Positions 1 to 8,104 of a DNA stretch of 64,000 nucleotides are shown here, piece after piece. How positions within the stretch are numbered: the stretch's first letter is position 1; the number at the start of each line of letters is the position of its first letter. A program made the translations under genes and the position numbers. The notes below the pieces were generated by a model. The model saw nothing but the letters and a program-made list of their open reading frames with translations. It was not told the origin of the DNA and did no database searches. Source of the DNA: CBDCUF01 sp965222525 (GTDB taxonomy: Bacteria; Pseudomonadota; Alphaproteobacteria; Rickettsiales; UBA8987); contig OZ244955.1 of NCBI GenBank assembly GCA_965222525.1, positions 744,001 to 808,000 of the forward strand. The letters run 5' to 3'.

Positions 1-483
1 ACAAGGGTGCATAATACCGGTATCCCCTGGAATGACCCGAGCGGTGACAGGCTGCGGCAATGGATGGATATCCCCCGTGAGGTATTTTATGATGAAAGCC
101 GGTTTGCGATTATCCCTATGGGATTCTGCTATCCCGGCAGGGGAAAATCGGGAGATTTGCCGCCACGTCCGGAATGTGCCGAGGCGTGGCATGAAAAACT
201 GCTGGAGAAACTGCCCAATCTGGAGCTGACATTACTAATCGGGCAGTATGCGCAGAATTATTACCTTGGTAAGCGCCGGAAAAAGACACTTACCGAAACC
301 GTCCGCAACTGGCAGGAATACCTGCCGCAATATCTGCCCCTTCCCCATCCATCCCCGCGCAACCAGCTATGGCTTAAGAAAAACCAGTGGTTTGAGGAAA
401 AAGTAGTACCTGTATTGCAAAAGAAGATTAGGGTATTTGTGTTTAAGCTCCCTGGTACTCTGAACTTCACACTGCCTAGCTAA
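1..483 (+). CDS. Uracil-DNA glycosylase family protein, 5' end cut by window
   Basis: C-terminal part of a uracil-DNA glycosylase superfamily protein (putative uracil or mismatch base excision). The frame is open to the first base, and a GTG at 7 corresponds to an internal Val in the family, so the gene begins before the window. Visible motifs are VHNTGIPWNDPSGDRLRQWM near the start, a PMGFCYPGRGKSGDLPPRPE block, GQYAQ, and the LPHPSPRN motif that forms the DNA-intercalating/catalytic loop in this superfamily. The last ~20 residues look less conserved. Activity on uracil is inferred from family, not shown. Confidence 0.8.
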   Translation, partial: TRVHNTGIPWNDPSGDRLRQWMDIPREVFYDESRFAIIPMGFCYPGRGKSGDLPPRPECAEAWHEKLLEKLPNLELTLLIGQYAQNYYLGKRRKKTLTETVRNWQEYLPQYLPLPHPSPRNQLWLKKNQWFEEKVVPVLQKKIRVFVFKLPGTLNFTLPS

Positions 484-500
484 AATTTCCATAAATAGCT

Positions 501-1229
501 TTACACCCGCAGACTTTCGAGGATGCGTGTTTTTTTATTAACAACCTTGTCGAGTTTGAAATACTCTACGGTGGAGCGGGAATAGCCCTGACAGCGAACA
601 AACATATGTAAACCCAGCGGTGTCGGGGTTATGTCGGCAACCGACTTGCTTGGTCCGAAACCGGTCATAATCAGCCCCAGCGAGCGCAGATGGTCAAGCT
701 CACGGTCGAGCCTGTGGTAATCCTTGATATCGGTAACCTGCATGAGCTTGTCGATACGCACCTGTCCCTTGCGTGCGGCAATGCCGCCGGCACGAAGCAG
801 GAACTTCTCGGAAAAACGACAGCCATGCTCCAGAATCTTCGCCTGTAATGTACTGATTTGTGATAACAGATTGATGAAAATCAGGTTGCTCTCGTCGTTA
901 CCGCGCAGGGTAGCCGAAGAAGCCAGCAACCCCGCCCACATATCCTGCATACGGTAGCTGTTTGCCCATGAGCCATGCTCAACTATCGCATTAACCAGCC
1001 GCGGAGGAGCCTGCTCCACACCGGTATGCGGCTGTTTCTCAAAGCGGTTCTTGGCTTTCTTGGCAATCTTTATCACATTATCATAGCGATACCCTGTTAG
1101 CTTCTCATCCAGGATATGCTTCAGATCGCCCGCCGCCGCACGGCATATCCTGAGCAGAAAATCCCTTGCTTCTCTTTCTGTCGCCATAGAACTACTTGTG
1201 TTACTCCTTGTATTTACTATTGCTTTCAT
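501..1229 (-). CDS. Abi-alpha/DUF4393-like protein
   Basis: About 242 aa if started at the ATG at 1229, which follows GGGGGACAGGAG. The frame stays open to an ATG at 1319, but those extra 30 residues come partly from the palindromic element at 1265-1370, so I prefer the inner start. The central motif MQDMWAGLLASSA followed by LLSQISTLQAKILEHG resembles the W..LLA and L..L...A.IL pattern of the DUF4393/Abi-alpha family, some members of which have been linked to phage abortive infection. The C-terminal half looks winged-helix-like (LDHLRSLGLI, then TPLGLHMF). No membrane segment is seen. Role unproven. Confidence 0.5.
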   Translation of the reverse strand: MKAIVNTRSNTSSSMATEREARDFLLRICRAAAGDLKHILDEKLTGYRYDNVIKIAKKAKNRFEKQPHTGVEQAPPRLVNAIVEHGSWANSYRMQDMWAGLLASSATLRGNDESNLIFINLLSQISTLQAKILEHGCRFSEKFLLRAGGIAARKGQVRIDKLMQVTDIKDYHRLDRELDHLRSLGLIMTGFGPSKSVADITPTPLGLHMFVRCQGYSRSTVEYFKLDKVVNKKTRILESLRV

Positions 1230-1264
1230 CTCCTGTCCCCCTTTCAGGGCATCCTCAAATTCTA

Positions 1265-1370
1265 CTAGCATGGCCTGCAAATAACTGTTTCCTGCGCTTC
1301 CGTTGCTCACGTACCCCAAAAGTACGCTGCGCTACGGTTCTCGGAAACAGTCATTTTCGGCTCATGCTAG
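1265..1370. repeat. Palindromic element, copy 1
   Basis: Imperfect palindrome whose ends read CTAGCATG and CATGCTAG. The core carries TGCGCTTCCGTTGCTCACGT and its near-complement CGCTACGGTTCTC, as in copies at 2701-2846 and 45341-45482. Short inverted AAATTC sequences flank it. It lies between the start of the Abi-alpha-like gene and the end of grxD and is readable in several frames. Confidence 0.85.
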
Positions 1371-1404
1371 CGAATTTCAAGAAACCCTATCTATTAATGC
1401 AGCT

Positions 1405-1749
1405 TCACGCCGCTATTTCTTTGAATTTAACTCCTTTTTCCTTCAGTAACGGCTGGAATTCACCATTCTCCACCATCTCACGCAATATATCAGCGCCGCC
1501 GACAAACTCCCCTTTAATATAAAGCTGGGGGATGGTCGGCCAGTTGGAAAACTGCTTTACCCCGTCCCATATTTCCTGATCCTCCAGAACATTTACATCC
1601 AGAAAATCAATAGCAAAATGCTGCAACACCTGTGCAGCAAATGCCGAAAACCCGCATACAGGAAAAGCACCGCTACCCTTCATATAAAGCACAACATCAT
1701 TGTCCCTTACCTGCTGCCCTATCTTCTCAAATGCTGGGTTTTCCGCCAT
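1405..1749 (-). CDS. grxD: Monothiol glutaredoxin, Grx4 family
   Basis: 114 aa, full length for a single-domain monothiol glutaredoxin. The CGFS active site lies at residues 32-35, preceded by LYMKGSGAFPVCGFS, with the WPTIPQLYIKGEFVGG glutathione-binding segment and a GGADIL motif further on. Family members bind a [2Fe-2S] cluster with glutathione and take part in Fe-S cluster delivery and iron homeostasis in the cytosol. It stands alone here, with no bolA next to it. Start ATG at 1749 fits family length. Confidence 0.95.
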   Translation of the reverse strand: MAENPAFEKIGQQVRDNDVVLYMKGSGAFPVCGFSAFAAQVLQHFAIDFLDVNVLEDQEIWDGVKQFSNWPTIPQLYIKGEFVGGADILREMVENGEFQPLLKEKGVKFKEIAA

Positions 1750-1908
1750 TTTCTCCCTTGTTTATACCTTACTAAAGACGGCAATAAAGATACTAGGTTT
1801 TTGCATTATTGGCAAGATTTTTATTAAAATAAATGTTAATTTTTAGTTAAAGTGAGGCTGGCAGTGCATTAGCAGGCAAGGAATCGGGTTAATAGCTAAA
1901 TGACAATT

Positions 1909-2056
1909 GTCATGCTGAACTTGTTTCAGCATCCATCTCTCATAACCCCGATGACTAACAAACTTTGACTATACTTATCAAAATGCAATAACCTGTTTAT
2001 TTACCATCGAGATTCCGTCATTGGAAAAATGGATCCCGAAACAAGTTCGGGATGAC
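1909..2056. repeat. 148-bp MITE-like element, copy A
   Basis: Terminal inverted repeats GTCATGCTGAACTTGTTTC at the left and the matching GAAACAAGTTCGGGATGAC at the right, around an AT-rich middle with TGACTATACTTATCAAAATGC. Same length and middle as copies at 4712, 47273, 49063 and 54268. It occupies much of the 445-bp gap between grxD and the next small ORF. The rest of that gap (1750-1908, 2057-2194) shows nothing I recognise. Confidence 0.85.
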
Positions 2057-2194
2057 ACAGGATGTCATTTTTGTCAGGTGGTGAAGCGGAAAATAAAACT
2101 GGTGACAATTTGATATTTTTTGTATATAATTGTATGTGATTGTGTGTTTTCTGGTGCAATTCAAGAGGTTTTTTGAGTAAGATAGGGGATTTTT

Positions 2195-2443
2195 ATGCCT
2201 ATAGGTACAAAAAGTGATGATTATGATGCAAGTAATTTTCTAGGCAACGGCAAGTTGGGCACAAACACCGCTGTCAAGAGTCCTTACCAAACTGGTGACG
2301 AGAAGGCCTTTTTCCTGAAAGACCTTTTGCCAGGTTATAGTGACGTTGATAATAGCGAGGTTGGCAACCTTTCCTCTACGTCTAGTGGAATAAACAACAC
2401 ACATCTTAATGCCAATATAATCAATGCCAGCCTTAATCGTTAG
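2195..2443 (+). CDS. Small hypothetical protein, Ser/Asn-rich
   Basis: 82 aa, polar, rich in Ser, Asn, Asp and Gly, without a signal peptide or membrane segment. I do not recognise it. Upstream there is only a weak ribosome site (AAGATAGGGG, 2180-2189). Its C-terminal part EVGNLSSTSSGINN resembles DVGNMSPSASASGG encoded just downstream in another frame (2424-2561), so the pair may be a partly duplicated or frameshifted gene. Could also be non-coding. Confidence 0.35.
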   Translation: MPIGTKSDDYDASNFLGNGKLGTNTAVKSPYQTGDEKAFFLKDLLPGYSDVDNSEVGNLSSTSSGINNTHLNANIINASLNR

Positions 2444-2561
2444 TAATTATACTTCTCATAAAGATACTTTTGATGTTGGCAACATGTCCCCGTCCGCAAG
2501 CGCATCCGGCGGTATGAGCGGTGCCGATATTGCAGCAACGAATCAGATTCACCGTAGCTGA
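2424..2561 (+). CDS. Short ORF, possible frameshifted repeat of the preceding one
   Basis: 45 codons from ATG at 2424 to TGA at 2559, in a different frame from the ORF at 2195 and overlapping its last 20 bases. The peptide contains DTFDVGNMSPSASASGGMSG and ends ATNQIHRS. The DVGNMS stretch resembles SEVGNLSS in the upstream ORF. Either a tandem partial duplication or the tail of one gene broken by a frameshift. No ribosome site of its own is visible. Confidence 0.25.
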   Translation: MPALIVSNYTSHKDTFDVGNMSPSASASGGMSGADIAATNQIHRS

Positions 2562-2700
2562 TTGACACTTCCAGTGCATCTATTAAACCCCTCATATTTC
2601 AGATAAAAACCCGTAAAATCCCGTGGTAAAACTTCCCCGCATTTAACGACTGCTTAACCTTTTTCCTGTATGATTAAGGTATATACCATTTCATACATAC

Positions 2701-2846
2701 TAGAATGTATTGAGATTTCGCTAGGCTGAGGCAAATAGCGAAGGTTTTCGAGAACCGTAGCGGAGCGTACTTAATAGTACGTGAGCAACGGAAGCGCAGA
2801 AAACCGAGCTAGATGCCCAGCATAGTAGAAATCTCAATATATTCTA
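2701..2846. repeat. Palindromic element, copy 2 (inverted)
   Basis: Arms TAGAATGTATTGAGATTTC (2701-2719) and GAAATCTCAATATATTCTA (2828-2846) are inverted copies of each other with one mismatch. Between them lies the shared core in the opposite orientation to copy 1, including AACCGTAGCGGAGCGTAC and GTACGTGAGCAACGGAAGCG. The right arm ends just before the AAGGAG ribosome site of the lipoprotein gene at 2860, so it probably lies in that gene's leader. Confidence 0.9.
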
Positions 2847-2859
2847 AAGGAGTTAAGCC

Positions 2860-3330
2860 ATGTTCGCCTATATATATAAAACCACCCTTATCGCTGTCCT
2901 GATTATTTTGGTAAGCGTACTTTCCGCCTGCTCCGGCGAGAAGAAGGAAAAACTGTTCGTCATGCAGCAGCGTGACAAAAACCTCAGCTGTAGCCAGGTC
3001 ATGCTGGAGATAAATGAAGCGGAATTCCATCGTAAAACCGCCGAAAAAAACCGCAGCTTCGGATTTGAGACCGTTATCAGCCCTTTTACCTATGTTAAAT
3101 CTTATATGGGATCCAGCAAAACCATAAAACATGCCGATTCGCGTATTGATTATCTCAACCGGATTTATGATATACTCGATTGTGACAACCCGCAGTCACG
3201 TATGATGACCGAAATGCGTGCGGCACAATACATCCCGCAGAATATACTGCAAAATGAACAGCCACAAAAAAGCCACAGCGTCTATTCCTCCGCCGATTAT
3301 CAGCTAAACGGCGATGAGCTGATATGGTGA
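2860..3330 (+). CDS. Putative lipoprotein
   Basis: 156 aa with a lipoprotein signal: short N-region with Lys7, hydrophobic stretch, and lipobox LSAC with the acylated Cys at residue 24, followed by SGEKKEK. The mature part is polar and mostly helical, with two more cysteines (LSCSQVML and DILDCDN) that could pair. I do not recognise the family. The ATG follows a good AAGGAG site, just 3' of palindromic element copy 2. Expected at the inner face of the outer membrane or at the inner membrane. Confidence 0.7.
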   Translation: MFAYIYKTTLIAVLIILVSVLSACSGEKKEKLFVMQQRDKNLSCSQVMLEINEAEFHRKTAEKNRSFGFETVISPFTYVKSYMGSSKTIKHADSRIDYLNRIYDILDCDNPQSRMMTEMRAAQYIPQNILQNEQPQKSHSVYSSADYQLNGDELIW

Positions 3331-3448
3331 TTTAGAGTTTGGAGTTTGGAATCCGGAGTTCAGTGAAATAATTTTATGCAAAATTGACACATTTTTGCTT
3401 TTTCAAATATTTTCTAAAAAAAGACATATGTTTGTTTATTAACAGTGG

Positions 3449-3454
3449 TATAAT
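3449..3454 (+). promoter_or_regulatory. Extended -10 box close to the prepilin-like start
   Basis: TGGTATAAT: an extended -10 (TG-N-TATAAT) with the hexamer at 3449-3454, only six bases before the ATG at 3461. Transcription from it would begin at or next to the start codon, suggesting a leaderless or almost leaderless message. No convincing -35 box. Confidence 0.45.
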
Positions 3455-3460
3455 AGAGGT

Positions 3461-4222
3461 ATGAGTGTGCTTCGACATAAACCCTTCCCGCACAACACCT
3501 CCTCAAAGGGATTCACCCTTATAGAAATGACCCTTGTTCTGGTTATAATTGGTCTGATTGCGGCGGTTATCACCTCCGGGAAAGACCTGATAAGAGATGC
3601 TAAAATGAGGAAGCTGGTTTCGCAATTGGACAAATACTCCACAGCAGCAGCAGCTTTCAGATTGAAATATAACGGTTTGCCCGGTGACCTGGAAAATGCT
3701 GTGGCATTTGGGCTTGGGGACACTGGCTGTACGTATCCTCCGCCAGTGCCGCCTGCCATGCCAACCCATGCCGGATGTAACGGTAATGGTGATGGTCTGC
3801 TTACCAATGATACCCAGCATTCGGAGAATATAAATTTCTGGTATCATCTAAGTGAGGCGGGTCTTCTTCCGCTGAGGTATGACGGTCTGACGGTTGCTTT
3901 CGGGCAGGGTGCTCCGGAAACCAACCTAGAGGGAGCGGGGCTGTATGCAGGCTCATTATCAATACCGAAGCGAAAAAATATCTTCTTTATCGGGCTTAAT
4001 GACGACCCGCTGGTAACCGAGTTCAGGATTACTCCCCACGAGGCTTTCCTAGTTGATGCCAAGAAGGATGATGGCAAACCTAGTAGTGGCAAAAGCCAGC
4101 ATTACATGGTTGGTTCTATTGCTCCTTTGAAATCTCAATGTGTTGCGGCGGGCAGCCCGGAGGAGTATAACATTACCAATGATATAGATACCTGCGTGAT
4201 GTATGTGGATGTTGGAATATAG
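3461..4222 (+). CDS. Prepilin-type N-terminal methylation domain protein (pseudopilin-like)
   Basis: 253 aa. The N-terminus carries the class III signal KGFTLIEMTLVLVIIGLIAA: prepilin peptidase would cut after Gly17, giving Phe at +1 and Glu at +5, followed by a hydrophobic helix. The rest is a globular periplasmic domain with GLPGDLENA and GCNGNGDG, typical of pilin-like proteins of this length, and a C-terminal Cys pair. No other pilus or type II secretion gene is nearby, so the partner system must be elsewhere. Start chosen at the ATG right after the extended -10 box. Confidence 0.8.
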   Translation: MSVLRHKPFPHNTSSKGFTLIEMTLVLVIIGLIAAVITSGKDLIRDAKMRKLVSQLDKYSTAAAAFRLKYNGLPGDLENAVAFGLGDTGCTYPPPVPPAMPTHAGCNGNGDGLLTNDTQHSENINFWYHLSEAGLLPLRYDGLTVAFGQGAPETNLEGAGLYAGSLSIPKRKNIFFIGLNDDPLVTEFRITPHEAFLVDAKKDDGKPSSGKSQHYMVGSIAPLKSQCVAAGSPEEYNITNDIDTCVMYVDVGI

Positions 4223-4244
4223 ATGGCAGAATTACTTCCGCTAT

Positions 4245-4676
4245 CTATTCTTCCCCAACTGCGGCGCAGGCCAACTCATCGGCACGTTCATTATCAGGAT
4301 GGCCAGCATGTCCCTTGACCCAGTGCCAGGCTACATTATGGTGGGATATTGCCTCTTCCAGCTCCTGCCATAAATCCTGGTTCTTTACCGGCTTCTTATT
4401 GGCAGTTTTCCAGCCTTTTGCTTTCCAGCCCTTAATCCATTTGGTGATACCGTCCCGCACATATGTACTATCGGTATGAAGCTCCACCTCACAGTCGGAC
4501 TTCAATGTCTGCAATGCCTTGATAGCAGCGGTCAGTTCCATACGGTTATTGGTGGTCTGCCCCTCACCGCCGGATATTTCCTTAACCTTGCCGTTATATT
4601 TCAGTACAGCACCCCATCCTCCCGGACCCGGATTACCCGAACATGCACCATCTGTATAAATCGTAACTTTCTTCAT
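4245..4676 (-). CDS. rnhA: Ribonuclease HI
   Basis: 143 aa, full length. Degrades the RNA strand of RNA:DNA hybrids in the cytosol. The DEDD metal-binding set is present: Asp9 (IYTDGACSGNPGPGGWG), Glu47 (NNRMELTAAI), Asp69 (LHTDSTYV) and Asp133 (NERADELA), plus the basic handle (WIKGWKAKGWKTANKKPVKN) and the catalytic loop His in KGHAGHPDN. Convergent with the prepilin-like gene, 22 bp apart. Confidence 0.97.
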   Translation of the reverse strand: MKKVTIYTDGACSGNPGPGGWGAVLKYNGKVKEISGGEGQTTNNRMELTAAIKALQTLKSDCEVELHTDSTYVRDGITKWIKGWKAKGWKTANKKPVKNQDLWQELEEAISHHNVAWHWVKGHAGHPDNERADELACAAVGEE

Positions 4677-4711
4677 TGCATTTTTATCAAAGGGGTTGCT
4701 ATAAGTTACCT

Positions 4712-4859
4712 GTCATCCTGAACTTGTTTCAGGATCTATTTATCAACAATCTCTTGACTGACAAATTACGACTATATTCTTAAAAATACCAAAATATAGT
4801 TATCTGTTATTAAAATTCTGTCATCGGAGCAATGGATCCTGAAACAAGTTCAGGATGAC
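4712..4859. repeat. 148-bp MITE-like element, copy B
   Basis: Ends GTCATCCTGAACTTGTTTC and GAAACAAGTTCAGGATGAC are perfect inverted repeats around an AT-rich middle (CGACTATATTCTTAAAAATAC). It lies between divergent rnhA and gmk and takes up most of their shared upstream region, so it may affect either promoter. Confidence 0.9.
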
Positions 4860-4903
4860 ATTCAGGGTGTCATTATCGCTCAACCTCGTCAACAGGAAAA
4901 ACA

Positions 4904-5536
4904 ATGGAGAAAATCAGGCGTAGCGGTTTTATGTTTGTGTTGTCATCACCTTCGGGAGCGGGAAAGACTACTATTTCCCGTCTTTTGCTGGATCGTGATG
5001 ATAACCTGGTTATGTCGGTTTCGGCTACTACCCGCCCTATGCGCCCCAATGAAACCGACGGGGTGGATTATCATTTTGTCAGCGAAGAGAAGTTTGTAGC
5101 TATGGTTGCACATGATGAGTTTCTGGAATGTGCCGAGGTATTCGGACATCAGTACGGCACTCCGGAGAAGGTAGTCGATGAGGCACTGGCAGCGGGTACG
5201 GATGTGCTATTCGATATAGACTGGCAGGGCACCCACCAGATTGAGAAGAAACGGCGGCGTGACCTGGTTAGCGTTTTTATCCTGCCGCCCTCTATGAAGG
5301 AGCTGGAGAGCCGTCTGCGCAAGCGCGCGCAGGATTCTGATGAAGTCATACGCAACCGTATGTCCAAGGCCAGCAACGAGATAAGTAACTGGTTTGCCTA
5401 TGATTATGTTATTGTAAATCACGATGTTGAGGAAAGTCTGGGCAAGGTTTTGGCCATACTGAATGCCGAGCGCCAGCGCCGCGAACGTCAGGACGGGCTT
5501 GGTGATTTTGTCAAAGAGCTATTGGCTGGTGGGTAA
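4904..5536 (+). CDS. gmk: Guanylate kinase
   Basis: 210 aa. Phosphorylates GMP to GDP with ATP. P-loop SSPSGAGKTTISR near residues 14-26, the GMP-binding segment SATTRPMRPNETDGVDYHF, then EFLECAEVFGHQYGTP and DIDWQG. The lid region and the YVIVNHD motif are intact. The stop codon TAA shares its last base with the ATG of the next gene, implying translational coupling. Confidence 0.97.
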   Translation: MEKIRRSGFMFVLSSPSGAGKTTISRLLLDRDDNLVMSVSATTRPMRPNETDGVDYHFVSEEKFVAMVAHDEFLECAEVFGHQYGTPEKVVDEALAAGTDVLFDIDWQGTHQIEKKRRRDLVSVFILPPSMKELESRLRKRAQDSDEVIRNRMSKASNEISNWFAYDYVIVNHDVEESLGKVLAILNAERQRRERQDGLGDFVKELLAGG

Positions 5537-7299
5537 TGAACAAGCTTGCACTGCTTCGTAAGGAAATAGAGGCACATGGGCTGGACGGGTATGTTGTACC
5601 CATGGCGGACGAGTTCCTGAGTGAATATGTGCCGCCGTATGCCCGTCGTCTGGAATGGCTGACCGGCTTTACCGGCTCGGCTGGCGAGGTAGTAGTATTA
5701 AAAGAGCAGGCGGCATTCTTTACCGACGGCCGTTATGCGATTCAGGCGCGGGAGCAGGTCGGGGACAGGTTTAAAATATTTGACATATACAAATCTTCGC
5801 CACTTAAATTTATCAATAGTATATTAGGGGATAATTCACCTAATCCTTCAAGAATTGGTATTGACTCATGGCTGATAAGTTACGGCAGATTGAAAAGGAG
5901 TTATAATAACTCACTGGTACTATGTGATAATCTTATAGATAAAATTTGGCAGGACAAACCTTCTGCTTCCAAATCATCAATATTTGCCCATGACATTAAA
6001 TATTCGGGGCAATCTACTAAAGACAAAATAAACTCTATAAATATGGATGCGGATGCGCTGCTTATTACCGACCCTGAGTCGGTCAACTGGTTGCTTAATA
6101 TCCGCGGCAGTGACCTTGAGCATACGCCGATTGCCCTGTGCCGTGCGATTCTGCATAAATCGGGGGTGGTGGATTTATATATTAATCCGGAGAAGTTTGA
6201 TAAAAATATTACTATAGCAAATACGCATGTTCATGATGAGGCGGTATTCCTGTCGGATATACGGGAAAAACTGGCAGAAAAAAAAGTCATGATTGCCGAA
6301 AGCAGCAATGCGGTGTTTTTCGATTACCTGGAGAAAATTGGGGCGAAGTTGAATATATGTGAAGACCCTTGTGTTTTGCCGAAAGCTTGCAAGAATCCGG
6401 TTGAAATAGAAGGGATGCGTGCAGCGCATCGGCGGGACGGGGTGGCATTATGCCGATTTCTGGCCTGGCTGGATGAGAATGTAGGGAAGAATGAAATTAC
6501 CGAAATTACCGCTGCAGAAAAGCTGGATAACATGCGGGCGGAGGGTGATTTATTCCGGGGTGCCAGTTTTCCCACCATTTCCGGTTATGGCTCCAATGGC
6601 GCAATTGTGCACTACCATGCGACCGGGAAGAGCAATAAAAAATTTGAGTCTGGCTCGCTATATCTGGTTGATTCCGGCGGGCAGTATTATGATGGCACGA
6701 CTGACGTAACCCGCACCATCGCCATAGGGGAACCAACCGCACTGCAGAAACTGCATTTCACTCTGGTATTAAAAGGGCATATAGCACTTGCCCGTGCCCG
6801 CTTTCCCAGGGGAACGACCGGTGCGCATCTTGACGCACTGGCACGGCAGTATTTATGGCAGTACGGGCTGGATTTCGACCATGGCACAGGGCATGGTGTC
6901 GGATGTTTCCTGAATGTACATGAGGGGCCGCAGGGAATCAGCAAAGCAGCGGGCAAGGTTGCCCTGCAGCCAGGCATGGTTCTTTCCAACGAGCCTGGAT
7001 ATTATCTGGAAGGCGAATATGGAATCAGGATAGAGAACCTGGTTGTGGTTACGGAATGTGAGGATGCTGCTGATAATAGCGACAATAATAGTGATGACCG
7101 TCAATTTTACCAGTTTGAAACCATAACCCTCGCCCCAATAGATCTACGCCTTATAGACACAAACCTGTTAAATAATGATGAGATAAACTGGCTAAATAAT
7201 TACCATAAACAAGTCCGCGGTACCTTGTCACCTTCTATTAATAGCGTTGTTCAACAGTGGCTGAAGCATGCCACCACACCAGGCTTTGCAAGGGCATAG
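5536..7299 (+). CDS. pepP: Aminopeptidase P family protein (Xaa-Pro aminopeptidase, M24B)
   Basis: 587 aa, the long three-domain form: two creatinase-like N-terminal domains (GYVVPMADEFLSEYVPPYARRLEWLTGFTG is the conserved opening region) and a C-terminal pita-bread catalytic domain. Metal ligands are visible in LVDSGGQYYDGTTDVTRT (two Asp), GHGVGCFLNVHEGP (His), SNEPGYY (Glu) and GIRIENLV (Glu). Cleaves N-terminal residues next to proline. Starts on the last base of the gmk stop codon. A Ser/Asp/Asn-rich insert near residue 515 (ADNSDNNSDD) is unusual but in frame. Confidence 0.93.
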   Translation: MNKLALLRKEIEAHGLDGYVVPMADEFLSEYVPPYARRLEWLTGFTGSAGEVVVLKEQAAFFTDGRYAIQAREQVGDRFKIFDIYKSSPLKFINSILGDNSPNPSRIGIDSWLISYGRLKRSYNNSLVLCDNLIDKIWQDKPSASKSSIFAHDIKYSGQSTKDKINSINMDADALLITDPESVNWLLNIRGSDLEHTPIALCRAILHKSGVVDLYINPEKFDKNITIANTHVHDEAVFLSDIREKLAEKKVMIAESSNAVFFDYLEKIGAKLNICEDPCVLPKACKNPVEIEGMRAAHRRDGVALCRFLAWLDENVGKNEITEITAAEKLDNMRAEGDLFRGASFPTISGYGSNGAIVHYHATGKSNKKFESGSLYLVDSGGQYYDGTTDVTRTIAIGEPTALQKLHFTLVLKGHIALARARFPRGTTGAHLDALARQYLWQYGLDFDHGTGHGVGCFLNVHEGPQGISKAAGKVALQPGMVLSNEPGYYLEGEYGIRIENLVVVTECEDAADNSDNNSDDRQFYQFETITLAPIDLRLIDTNLLNNDEINWLNNYHKQVRGTLSPSINSVVQQWLKHATTPGFARA

Positions 7300-7396
7300 G
7301 TTTCTATTATCGGAATTTACTCCCATAAAGAATACTATATTCTATAGACATAATTGTGTCTGCATTCTATTATCTACTATCCAAAATTACAAAATC

Positions 7397-8104
7397 ATGA
7401 AAGCGATAATACTGGCAGGGGGATTCGGAACAAGATTGCGCTCGGTGGTGGCAGACATACCCAAGCCGATGGCGCCTATTGCAGGCAGGCCGTTCCTTGC
7501 CTGGTTGCTGGATACCCTAATTGCGCATGGAGTTGATGAGGCAGTGCTTTCTGTGCATTACAAATATGAAGTCATACAGGGATATTTCGGTGATAAATAC
7601 CGCAATATCAGGATTTCCTATGCGATAGAGGAGGAGCCGCTCGGTACCGGCGGGGCTATAGTAAATTCGATAGATATATTGTGTCCAAAACGGCCTGTTC
7701 TGGTGCTGAACGGTGATTCTATGGTGATGGTAAATCACCGCCTTATGTACGAGCGGCACTGTGCGCATGACAAGCCTCTCACCATTGCCCTGCGCCATGT
7801 GCCCGATTGCAGACGTTACGGCAAGGTGACGACTGATAACGGTGAAATCACCAGCTTTAACCACGCCGGAGAATCAGGTGCAGGTTATATAAATAGCGGA
7901 GTTTATGTAATAAGTCCGGATTTGTTTGACAGATATGACCTGCCACAGCAATTTTCCTTTGAGAAGGATTTCTGTTTTCCCTATATCGGGGAAATCCGCC
8001 CGCCATATATAGAGGCCAGCGAATATTTTATCGATATTGGTGTGCCGGAGGATTATGCCCGTGCACAGAAGGAACTGCCGGAATTATTACTGGAGACTGC
8101 ATGA
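7397..8104 (+). CDS. hddC: Sugar nucleotidyltransferase, D-glycero-D-manno-heptose-1-phosphate guanylyltransferase type
   Basis: 235 aa from the ATG at 7397. The frame is open further upstream, but residues before this ATG do not fit the family. Opens with MKAIILAGGFGTRLRSVV, the nucleotide-binding signature, then PKPMAPIAGRPFLAWLLD, EEEPLGTGGAI and VLNGDSM with the metal-binding Asp. Its pairing with a heptose-bisphosphate phosphatase-like gene, overlapping by four bases (ATGA), suggests nucleotide-activated heptose for surface glycans. GDP specificity is inferred from family and context. Confidence 0.8.
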   Translation: MKAIILAGGFGTRLRSVVADIPKPMAPIAGRPFLAWLLDTLIAHGVDEAVLSVHYKYEVIQGYFGDKYRNIRISYAIEEEPLGTGGAIVNSIDILCPKRPVLVLNGDSMVMVNHRLMYERHCAHDKPLTIALRHVPDCRRYGKVTTDNGEITSFNHAGESGAGYINSGVYVISPDLFDRYDLPQQFSFEKDFCFPYIGEIRPPYIEASEYFIDIGVPEDYARAQKELPELLLETA

